Assembly (NCBI GenBank): GCA_021778165.1
Contig: JAJYCU010000046.1
Coordinates: forward strand, 1-5,609
Direction: 5' to 3'
Source of the DNA: a bacterium
GTDB lineage: Bacteria > Patescibacteria > Saccharimonadia > Saccharimonadales > UBA4665
DNA length: 5,609 nt
Positions 1 to 5,541 of this stretch are shown one piece after another. A program made the translations under genes and the position numbers. The notes under the pieces were generated by a model that searched no databases, was not told where the DNA came from, and was given only the letters and a program-made list of their open reading frames with translations. The stretch's first letter is position 1; each line of letters begins with the position of its first letter.

Positions 1-371
1 TTTTTTTTCTGTTATTAATAATGATATCTTGGCAAATGGCTCATTTTTATGCGATTGCGATTTATCGTCTAGATGACTATAGACGAGCTAATTTACCTGT
101 TTGGCCTGTATCAAAAGGTGTTCCAAATACAATAAAATGGATATTTTTTTATATGGTATTTTTTATGTTCGCAAACATAGGTTTAAGTTTATTCGCCAAT
201 GCTGGATTTATCTACCTTATGATAATGCTAGTAATATCTTACCTATGGATGTATCTGTCAGTTAAAAAAGTTTCAAAAATCGATGATGGATTATGGGCAA
301 AGCAGGTATTTAAACATTCACTTTGGGTCAATATTGGTTTTCTAGTAAGTTTAGTTTTAGTAAGAATATAA
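1..371 (+). CDS. cyoE: Heme O synthase (protoheme IX farnesyltransferase), C-terminal part, cut by the left edge
   Basis: This integral membrane prenyltransferase of the UbiA superfamily (CyoE/CtaB) transfers a farnesyl group to heme b, giving heme O for bo3-type or, after further oxidation, aa3-type oxidases. The frame is open to the window edge: codons from base 3 read FFLLLI before the ATG at 21, so that ATG is internal and the gene is 5'-truncated by the window. The visible part matches the CyoE C-terminal region: WQMAHFYAIAIYRLDDY followed by LPVWPVSKGV corresponds to the family pattern WQMPHFxAIAIFRxxDY...IPVLPVVKG, with Ala in place of the usual Pro. Near the end, DDGLWAKQVFKHSL matches the family's DDRxWARKLFxFS. 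About three membrane helices are visible. The TAA stop is at 369-371. It converges with the sensor kinase 7 nt away, so it ends its transcription unit, as cyoE does in cyoABCDE operons. The alternative name is ctaB. The family call is secure; which oxidase it serves lies outside the window. Confidence 0.93.
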   Translation, partial: FFLLLIMISWQMAHFYAIAIYRLDDYRRANLPVWPVSKGVPNTIKWIFFYMVFFMFANIGLSLFANAGFIYLMIMLVISYLWMYLSVKKVSKIDDGLWAKQVFKHSLWVNIGFLVSLVLVRI

Positions 372-377
372 GCACAC

Positions 378-414
378 ACTACTGTCCGATTGGTAAATAC
401 ACATGGACAGTAGT
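378..414. terminator. Perfect 10-bp inverted repeat at the cyoE / sensor-kinase convergence; candidate bidirectional terminator
   Basis: ACTACTGTCC (378-387) is the exact reverse complement of GGACAGTAGT (405-414), with a 17-nt spacer. It begins 7 nt after the cyoE stop and lies inside the last 12 codons of the kinase gene. Location at tail-to-tail genes fits a bidirectional terminator. Against this, the loop is long and neither side is followed by a clean T-run (TTCCCTTG on the + side), so intrinsic termination is uncertain. Confidence 0.4.
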
Positions 415-1383
415 TCCCTTGTCTTCTCGACTTGAAATTACAATATTGCCTTTATGTAAGTCTACGATAGATTTGGCAATCGATAGTCCTAATCCATAGC
501 CACCGTTTTTATTATTTCTCGATAAATCTGCCTGATAGAACCTGTCAAATACTGATTTTAGTTGATCTTTATTTATGCCCATACCTTCATCTATAACGTT
601 TATAACTGTTTGTTTTTTATCATAAAGTTTAACAGAAACGGATATATGACTTCCTTTCGGACTATATTTTATAGAATTGTCTAGCAAAATTATCATTAAC
701 TGAACTAGAGATTCTTTATTTCCTAAAACTTTACTTTCTTTTACTTCAGATATGTCAATTTTAATATCTTTAGTTTCTGCGATTAAATGTAAACTTTCTA
801 GAGCTTCTGAGACAACTTCATTAATTGAAATTAATTTAAACTCAGTCCTTAATTCATCGTTTTCTAGTTTTGTTAGTTTTAAAATGCTATTTATTAATAA
901 TTCAATTTTTTCAACTTCTTCTAGATTAGATTTAATAGTAGTTCTAAGATCAGAAATTGAAGCTTTTTGATTCATCAAAACGACCTCGTCCTCCATTTTT
1001 AAAGCTGTTAGTGGAGTTCGAAGTTCGTGAGATACATTTGCTGTAAAAATTTTTTGTTGATGGTGAGCTTCTTCGATTGGTGAAAGCGTTTTTCTGGCTA
1101 GGAGATAACTTGCGAAACCAGCAGATATAAGAACCACAATATTGAAGCTAATTAATTTCAATATAATAATGTGATCTTCGTATTTAAGATCCTGATTAGG
1201 ATGTAATATTGATTGATTGTGAAAAATTGGGTACTGTTCATAGATTCGTGCAGATTCCCTTTTTAAACCATCAGATAATTCTCCCGATACAACATTGTAA
1301 AGCGCAAAACTAAACATTAAACTTATAGCCATAACGATAGCTAGATACCACAAGGTTAATTGTACGTAAGCTTTTTTAAACAT
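379..1383 (-). CDS. Membrane-bound sensor histidine kinase (HisKA + HATPase_c), second gene of a two-component operon
   Basis: This 334-residue sensor kinase should autophosphorylate on a histidine and pass the phosphate to the response regulator encoded just upstream. Order of parts: membrane helix about 8-30, a short exported segment of about 40 residues (31-70), membrane helix about 72-95, then almost directly the dimerisation/phosphoacceptor helix with SHELRTPL and His119. The ATPase domain has an N-box (LLDNSIKYSP, Asn236), G1 box DEGMGI (Asp265), F-box FDRFYQAD (279-286), and G2 box GGYGLGLS (294-301), ending with GTTVHVYLP. All catalytic boxes look intact. Only about 23 residues separate helix 2 from His119, too few for a HAMP domain plus linker. 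The ATG overlaps the end of the response regulator gene by 8 bp with no Shine-Dalgarno, suggesting translational coupling. The stop is TAG. The exported segment is too short to be a known sensor domain, so the signal is unknown; regulation of the nearby respiratory genes is inference. Confidence 0.93.
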   Translation of the reverse strand: MFKKAYVQLTLWYLAIVMAISLMFSFALYNVVSGELSDGLKRESARIYEQYPIFHNQSILHPNQDLKYEDHIIILKLISFNIVVLISAGFASYLLARKTLSPIEEAHHQQKIFTANVSHELRTPLTALKMEDEVVLMNQKASISDLRTTIKSNLEEVEKIELLINSILKLTKLENDELRTEFKLISINEVVSEALESLHLIAETKDIKIDISEVKESKVLGNKESLVQLMIILLDNSIKYSPKGSHISVSVKLYDKKQTVINVIDEGMGINKDQLKSVFDRFYQADLSRNNKNGGYGLGLSIAKSIVDLHKGNIVISSREDKGTTVHVYLPIGQ

Positions 1384-2065
1384 TGCTGTTAGTTTTTAAT
1401 ATATAACCAAAACCCCTCTTGGTATGAATTAGATTTTCTAAATTTGAAAACGGTCGATCTATTTTATTTCGTAAATATCCAATGTAAACCTCAATCGTGT
1501 TTACTAGTATGTCCGATTCTTCATTCCAAACGTGAGATATTATCATATCCTTTGTTAAGACTTGATTTGGGTGATGCATCATATATTCGAGTAAAGCAAA
1601 CTCTTTGTTGGTTAAATCAATTGGGTGGTTGTCTCTTGTAACCTGATATGATATTGGATCTAGCGTTAAGTCAGCAATTTTGATTACATTACCAACAGTT
1701 TGTTTTGGTCTTCTCAAAAGTGCTCTGACTCGAGCATACAACTCTTCAAATGAAAAAGGCTTCACTAAGTAATCGTCAGCACCTGAATTTAAGCCTTCAA
1801 CTCGATCACCAATGGTACCGCGTGCGGTTAGCATGATAATAGGTGTCGTAACACCTTCATCTCTTAGAGTTTTACATAAAACTACCCCGTCTACCTTACC
1901 CGGTAACATCCTATCGAGTACAATCAAATCATATGTCGAATCAATTCCATAGCTATAACCAGTGTCAGAATCCATAACACTATCAACAACGTAACCTTTA
2001 ATCTCTAGTCCCTTTTTAATAGCACTAGCAATTTTTGGCTCATCTTCTATTACAAGTATTTTCAT
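1376..2065 (-). CDS. OmpR/PhoB-family response regulator (receiver + winged-helix DNA-binding domain)
   Basis: This 229-residue transcription factor is presumably activated by phosphorylation from the kinase encoded next. Receiver domain (1-118): acidic pocket Glu7-Asp8, phosphoacceptor Asp51 in LIVLDRMLPG, Thr80 in IIMLTAR, and Lys102 in LVKPFSFEEL. The DNA-binding domain (about 125-225) has the OmpR/PhoB hallmarks: LTLDPISYQV, LTNKEFALLEYMMHHPNQVLT, the recognition-helix segment NTIEVYIGYLRNKID, and the wing HTKRGFGYIL. Length is typical for the family. One small peculiarity is LPGKVDG, where the usual form is LPGMDG, giving one extra residue after the phosphorylation site. It is the first gene of the operon. 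There is no Shine-Dalgarno before the ATG, and a perfect TATAAT ends 6 nt upstream of it, so the message may be leaderless. Target genes are unknown; the divergent cytochrome b gene and its own promoter are the likeliest (inference). Confidence 0.95.
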   Translation of the reverse strand: MKILVIEDEPKIASAIKKGLEIKGYVVDSVMDSDTGYSYGIDSTYDLIVLDRMLPGKVDGVVLCKTLRDEGVTTPIIMLTARGTIGDRVEGLNSGADDYLVKPFSFEELYARVRALLRRPKQTVGNVIKIADLTLDPISYQVTRDNHPIDLTNKEFALLEYMMHHPNQVLTKDMIISHVWNEESDILVNTIEVYIGYLRNKIDRPFSNLENLIHTKRGFGYILKTNSNV

Positions 2066-2071
2066 TTATTC

Positions 2072-2095
2072 ATTATAATCTACTTTTTTATTATA
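2072..2095 (-). promoter_or_regulatory. Two TATAAT -10 boxes upstream of the response regulator gene
   Basis: On the minus strand, TTATAAT occurs twice, 18 bp apart. The first TATAAT is at 2095-2090 and the second at 2077-2072. A start from the first would give a leader of about 18 nt without a Shine-Dalgarno. A start from the second, 6 nt before the ATG, would place +1 at or next to the ATG, that is, a leaderless mRNA. I find no convincing -35 at 16-18 bp for either; TTGTCG at 2121-2116 is 20 bp from the first box. This is a candidate only. Confidence 0.45.
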
Positions 2096-2187
2096 AGTTT
2101 TTGCTTAAATATTAGCGACAAAACATAACTTGGTGACATGGGGTAAAATATTAATTTTAGATAATAAAAAATATTTTAAGATGTTTC

Positions 2188-2225
2188 ACTTTAACCTTAA
2201 AGTACAGACTATAACCTGTTATAGT
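2188..2225. repeat. Two related tandem dyad elements, candidate operators
   Basis: Dyad 1 is ACTTTAACCTTAAAGT (2188-2203), with perfect 7-bp arms around CC. Dyad 2 is ACTATAACCTGTTATAGT (2208-2225), with perfect 8-bp arms around CT. They share the left part ACTwTAACCT at 9 of 10 positions (a direct repeat offset by 20 bp), both end in AGT, and their centres lie 21 bp apart, two helical turns, on the same DNA face. This suggests tandem binding sites for a dimeric regulator. They lie about 123-160 bp from the response-regulator start and 190-227 bp from the cytochrome b start. The binding protein is not identified. OmpR-family proteins usually bind direct repeats, so the direct-repeat reading suits the neighbouring regulator and the palindromic reading suits another regulator. 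Confidence 0.5.
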
Positions 2226-2332
2226 ATTATTCTATTATCTACCCATAATGTATTTTAGTCCGTAAAAGCTTTATAGATGAATATTAAGAAGTTAGGTATT
2301 AAAATCGGTAAAGTTATATTCTTTCTATTCAA

Positions 2333-2383
2333 TCTGAACTGGGCTATATGTGACATAGCTAATTGACTTTAAAATAGTTCAGA
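2333..2383. repeat. 8-bp inverted pair bracketing the cytochrome b -35 region
   Basis: TCTGAACT (2333-2340) is the exact reverse complement of AGTTCAGA (2376-2383), with 35 bp between. The right half fills the spacer between the -35 and -10 hexamers, so a protein bound to both halves would block the promoter. A chance origin cannot be excluded. Confidence 0.3.
2343..2359. promoter_or_regulatory. Imperfect 17-bp dyad just upstream of the cytochrome b -35
   Basis: GCTAT (2343-2347) and ATAGC (2355-2359) are exact reverse complements flanking ATGTGAC, and one further inner pair (2349/2353) also matches. It ends 3 bp before the TTGACT -35 hexamer, a common place for an activator or repressor site. 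It contains TGACAT, which recurs in the other intergenic regions of this window. It is short enough to arise by chance. Confidence 0.25.
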
Positions 2384-2390
2384 GTATAAA
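2363..2390 (+). promoter_or_regulatory. Candidate sigma-70-type promoter for the cytochrome b gene
   Basis: TTGACT (2363-2368) and TATAAA (2385-2390) are separated by 16 bp, each one base from consensus. Transcription would start near 2396-2398, leaving a leader of about 18 nt that consists of little more than the Shine-Dalgarno. It is the best promoter match found in the window. Confidence 0.6.
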
Positions 2391-2397
2391 AGAGGTT

Positions 2398-2403
2398 AAG
2401 GAG
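2398..2403 (+). promoter_or_regulatory. Shine-Dalgarno AAGGAG for cytochrome b
   Basis: AAGGAG lies 11 nt before the ATG at 2415 and supports that start over the later in-frame ATG at 2445 (Met11). It is the only strong Shine-Dalgarno seen in the window; the response regulator, kinase and purA starts lack one. Confidence 0.7.
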
Positions 2404-2414
2404 AGAAAAATAAA

Positions 2415-4187
2415 ATGTTAAAACAGTTTGCGAGTATTATAAACATGGATAATCCAGGCCATTATTACCATTGGTCAATAGTAACTATATCGGCCGCTAA
2501 TTTAATTTTAATTTTTTTGATGGTATTGGTTTTTCTGTTAGCCCTTATACTTCCATTTCCTGGATCAAAAAATAAATTTTTGCATGAGGAAAAAGAATCT
2601 TCTGATTTCAAAGAAAATTACTTAAACAACAACTCTGACATGTGGACAGCCAAAATCAGAAATTTGTGGATGAGGTTTTTACCACCAAGTAAGTTAATCC
2701 CTGATTCACAGCCTGCTTATGTAGGGTCCTGGATATATGTTTTTGGTGTTGCTACTCTAGCAGCATTATTTATGGTAATTGTATCTGGATTTGCTCTTGC
2801 CATAGGAGGTGTCGACTGGTGGCACACAACAGTTGTCGGTCATTTTTTCAATAGTATTCACTTATGGTCAGTTGAACTTTTTATGTCCTTTATGGTTATA
2901 CATTTATGGGGAAAGTTTTGGATGGCTGCATGGCGTGGTCGTAGAGCCTTAACTTGGATGACAGGTGTTTTAGCTTTTCTTATTTCGGTTATTGCAGCAT
3001 TTACAGGATATTTATCTCAACAAAACTTTGATTCTCAATGGATTGCTACCAACGGTAAAGACGCTCTTAACGCCACTGGCATCGGAGCATTCTTTAATCT
3101 TATGAATTTTGGGCAGATGATTACTTGGCATATAGTATTGATACCCTTAGCATTAATCACGCTAGTCGGTGGTCATATATTACTTGTTAGAGTTAGAGGC
3201 GTTTCACATCCTTTACCAGTTAAAATGGCAAGAGGTCGTAACGCAATACTATCTCAAAAAGTTTCTGATAAAGCAGATTGGACTGGACCTAACCGAAAGT
3301 ATGACATTGTAAAAGAAGGATCGTTCGCAGTTCTAGTGGTATTCATACTAGTTATTGGGCTTTCATTCCTACTGTCTTCGCCAGATAAACCTCCTGTCAC
3401 AGTTCAGAGTTGGTCTAATATATCTCCGGCTGATTTTATGGGCACTGTAGTGAGTGAACTTAATGGAACAAGCGAGACAGCTAACTACGGTCCACCATAC
3501 AATAACGGACAAAAAAATGTACAGAAGATTATAGTTTCACCACAGCTCTTTTCCGGTATTAGACAACCAATCGACAGTGCAAATACCTTCGTCATAAATC
3601 CACTTAACAAACTAGCTGTTAATAACACTCAGCTTAAACTTGCTTTAAATCAGTACACTTCTGCTTCCACTGATTCAAAGCAAACTTGGTTAACAAACTA
3701 TTCTAATGCACTAAAGGATGTTTCATTTGCTAATTCTAAGATATATGTACCTAATGGTAATTATGGTCCTGTAGGCTTGATTGTTGCTAGTGAGCTTAAT
3801 TACGCCCGTTCTGGCGCTATTGACACAGCCTTACTGTCTCAACAGCCTTTTTACGTCTCTAACTATACTATGCCATTATTGTTTCTTGAGGATGGAAGAT
3901 ATTGTTCATCTTTAGCTCAGAAAGAACACTTGATTGGAACCCAATGGGGAGTTATGAATGAAACAGGTAGTTACCCAGGTCAGCCTTGGTTATGGCTATA
4001 TACTCTCTGGTACCAAATACCTAGTTTTAGTTCATCTGCTAATGTCGATTTGATAGCTATTTTAATGACTCTTGTTTCGACAGTATTATTGATGATGATT
4101 CCATTCATTCCAATTGTTCGAGATATCCCAAGATACATACCCGTCCATAAAATTATTTATAGAAATTGGAATAAGTCTAGGAAATAA
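2415..4187 (+). CDS. Non-canonical di-heme cytochrome b (cytochrome b/b6 N-terminal domain) with an extra N-terminal helix and a large exported loop
   Basis: This 590-residue membrane protein contains the four-helix heme-binding core of cytochrome b/b6, which carries electrons between quinone sites across the membrane. Helix B has His149 and His163 (H-X13-H). Helix D has His239 and His254 (H-X14-H, the b6-type spacing). Both b-heme pairs are therefore complete. Predicted helices: an added one about 22-46, A 104-130, B 143-170, C 178-200, D 234-258, E 301-321, and a last one 543-566. Basic segments follow helix D and the last helix (MARGRNAILSQK; RNWNKSRK), which puts the 322-542 loop outside. 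That loop is about 220 residues, far longer than usual, and includes the segment ELNGTSETANYGPPYNN (348-364). The Qo-site PEWY motif is absent; PWLWLYTLWYQIP (524-536) sits where it would be expected. There is no CxxCH heme c site and only one Cys (497). It is a single-gene unit with its own promoter, convergent with purA. No Rieske or cytochrome c partner is in the window. Membership of the family is secure; acting as a bc-type quinol oxidoreductase is doubtful. Confidence 0.85.
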   Translation: MLKQFASIINMDNPGHYYHWSIVTISAANLILIFLMVLVFLLALILPFPGSKNKFLHEEKESSDFKENYLNNNSDMWTAKIRNLWMRFLPPSKLIPDSQPAYVGSWIYVFGVATLAALFMVIVSGFALAIGGVDWWHTTVVGHFFNSIHLWSVELFMSFMVIHLWGKFWMAAWRGRRALTWMTGVLAFLISVIAAFTGYLSQQNFDSQWIATNGKDALNATGIGAFFNLMNFGQMITWHIVLIPLALITLVGGHILLVRVRGVSHPLPVKMARGRNAILSQKVSDKADWTGPNRKYDIVKEGSFAVLVVFILVIGLSFLLSSPDKPPVTVQSWSNISPADFMGTVVSELNGTSETANYGPPYNNGQKNVQKIIVSPQLFSGIRQPIDSANTFVINPLNKLAVNNTQLKLALNQYTSASTDSKQTWLTNYSNALKDVSFANSKIYVPNGNYGPVGLIVASELNYARSGAIDTALLSQQPFYVSNYTMPLLFLEDGRYCSSLAQKEHLIGTQWGVMNETGSYPGQPWLWLYTLWYQIPSFSSSANVDLIAILMTLVSTVLLMMIPFIPIVRDIPRYIPVHKIIYRNWNKSRK

Positions 4188-4192
4188 ACGAG

Positions 4193-5488
4193 CTAGTCTC
4201 TTAATATAACCGAATTACGATTTGGTCCGACACCAATTTTGGTTACAGGTATCTTTAGTTCAGATTCTATAAATTCTATAAAATCTTTAGCATTAGTAGG
4301 AAGTTCTTCGTAAGTTCTGACAAGACTTATATCCTCTTGCCAAGAAGGTAATTCTTTGTAAACTGGTGAATATTCAGTTAATGTTTGCGCTGAACTAGGA
4401 GCAATCTTAATCTTTTGATTGTTTATCTGATATTCGGTAGCAATCTTGAAAGTCTTCCCGTATCTAGGAATGTGATCTAGTTTAGTTAAAAATATTTCGT
4501 CAGCACCGTTAAGTAAAATAGCTTTTCTAATTTCAACAAGGTCCAAATATCCAATACGTCTTGGTCGTTTGGTAGTAGCACCGTATTCACTATCGGTTTT
4601 ACCAAATTCACCGCGAATATTTTGCGCTACAACACTATCAGTAATTTCAGTTATAAATGGTCCACCACCGACATGAGATTTAATTGCCTTAATGACTATA
4701 CTAACTTTAGAAACTTGTTTTGGTGAAATGCCCAATCCGTCTAAAAGTCCCGTGACTGTGGTTGAGGATGAGGTAACAAAGGGATACATACCATGATTTA
4801 TATCTAACCAAAAAGCTTGGGCACCTTCTCCCAGTACATATTCCCCATTATCTAATCTTCTATTAATAATTTCGACTGTATCTGCCATATAAATTTTGAG
4901 TTTTTCAGTCGCTTCTAACCAATCTTTAGCAACATTTTTAAGGTCATCTATTGATTTCTTTGAATTTTCATCCAAGGTCTCGTTTACTTTAACAAGTAGA
5001 GAAAAAGTTTTGTCCAGTAATTCAACTGGATTATTTATGGATTCTAGTCTAACACCTTCTCTGGTGTATTTGTCTCCAGCCACAAATGCAATGCCTGATT
5101 TTGTGCTCCCCTGAGCATCCTTGCCAGATTCGCGGGCTAAATCAAGTAATAGATGATGGGGCATAACTAAATGAGCTGAGTTACTGATGACAAGATTATT
5201 GTTATCAATTTTAATGCCTGCACGTAATAAATTATCTATTTCTTGGTTAATTTTAATAGGATCAAGGAAAACCCCGTTCCCTATTATATTCAATATTTTT
5301 GGATGAACTATACCTGCAGGTATTTGATGTAAAGCAATTGGATCGATAGATTCTGGTGCAACAGTATGTCCAGCATTGGCACCTCCATTACCACGAGCAA
5401 CAACAGTATAATTAGGAGCTATAAGATCGACAAAACGACCCTTTCCTTCATCTCCTCTTTGACCACCTACTATTGCATGAAATGGCAT
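4193..5488 (-). CDS. purA: Adenylosuccinate synthetase (PurA)
   Basis: This cytoplasmic enzyme joins IMP and aspartate, using GTP, to form adenylosuccinate, the first step from IMP to AMP. Its 431 residues match the usual length (about 430). The phosphate-binding segment QRGDEGKGR (10-18) keeps catalytic Asp13. AGHT carries the second catalytic residue, His41. GSTKSGI (127-133) and Arg143 correspond to IMP-contacting positions. GEGAQ (220-224), HGMYPFVTSSSTT (232-244) and VGGGPFITEI (273-282) follow the family order. The C-terminus has TKLD (335-338) for guanine and VGPNR (420-424). Oddities are Arg11 where the family nearly always has Trp (QWGDEGKGK), and ATTKR (304-308) where the aspartate-binding loop is normally ATTGR. 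The start ATG has no Shine-Dalgarno; it gives an N-terminus of the normal length. It ends 5 nt from cytochrome b, tail to tail. The phage homologue PurZ lacks the catalytic Asp, so this is not PurZ. Confidence 0.95.
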   Translation of the reverse strand: MPFHAIVGGQRGDEGKGRFVDLIAPNYTVVARGNGGANAGHTVAPESIDPIALHQIPAGIVHPKILNIIGNGVFLDPIKINQEIDNLLRAGIKIDNNNLVISNSAHLVMPHHLLLDLARESGKDAQGSTKSGIAFVAGDKYTREGVRLESINNPVELLDKTFSLLVKVNETLDENSKKSIDDLKNVAKDWLEATEKLKIYMADTVEIINRRLDNGEYVLGEGAQAFWLDINHGMYPFVTSSSTTVTGLLDGLGISPKQVSKVSIVIKAIKSHVGGGPFITEITDSVVAQNIRGEFGKTDSEYGATTKRPRRIGYLDLVEIRKAILLNGADEIFLTKLDHIPRYGKTFKIATEYQINNQKIKIAPSSAQTLTEYSPVYKELPSWQEDISLVRTYEELPTNAKDFIEFIESELKIPVTKIGVGPNRNSVILRD

Positions 5489-5510
5489 AACTTATAGAGA
5501 ATACACTCTA

Positions 5511-5531
5511 ACTATACTTTATGCAATTATA
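5511..5531 (-). promoter_or_regulatory. Candidate -10 elements for purA
   Basis: On the minus strand, TATAAT lies at 5531-5526 and TATAGT at 5516-5511, giving leaders of about 31 and 16 nt. Neither has a good -35: TTATTT at 5554-5549 has the right spacing (17 bp) for TATAAT but matches consensus poorly. No Shine-Dalgarno follows. Confidence 0.3.
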
Positions 5532-5541
5532 TTTCTGAGTT

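Larger units (their letters stand above)
2066..2414. other. 349-bp divergent intergenic region between the response regulator and cytochrome b genes
   Basis: No credible coding frame or RNA gene is visible here. It is strongly A+T-rich and holds the -10 boxes for the leftward operon, two tandem dyads (2188-2225), an imperfect dyad (2343-2359), an 8-bp inverted pair (2333-2340 / 2376-2383), and the promoter and RBS of cytochrome b. A 9-bp all-A/T inverted repeat (2144-2152 / 2170-2178) is also present but may be chance in such sequence. At 349 bp it is long for a genome whose other gene junctions here are 5-8 bp, which favours a regulatory role. Confidence 0.7.

Noticed and set aside
21..371. 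A complete 116-residue membrane protein starting at the ATG at 21
   Set aside because: The frame stays open to the window edge and the protein is the C-terminal part of heme O synthase, so the ATG at 21 is internal.
752..970. 72-codon frame on the + strand inside the kinase gene
   Set aside because: Shadow of the kinase on the opposite strand; low-complexity Ser/Leu-rich translation with no RBS or family resemblance.
1444..1641. 65-codon frame on the + strand inside the response regulator gene
   Set aside because: Antisense to a secure gene, with no recognisable protein features.
2144..2178. TAAAATATT / AATATTTTA inverted repeat as a terminator or operator
   Set aside because: All A/T in very A+T-rich DNA with a 17-nt spacer and no gene ending there; chance is a sufficient explanation.
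2415..4187. Naming the cytochrome gene qcrB or petB
   Set aside because: The heme core fits, but the missing PEWY, the very long outer loop and the absence of partner genes make an orthology claim unsafe.
4222..4242. Short TTGGT / ACCAA inverted repeats near the cytochrome b / purA convergence as a terminator
   Set aside because: Stems are only 5 bp, lie inside purA coding sequence and have no T-run; too weak to call.
4896..5114. 72-codon frame on the + strand inside purA
   Set aside because: Antisense shadow of purA; no supporting signals.
4193..5488. PurZ (phage-type 2-aminoadenine pathway enzyme) instead of PurA
   Set aside because: PurZ lacks the catalytic Asp of the GDEGKGK segment; here Asp13 and His41 are both present, and no phage genes are nearby.
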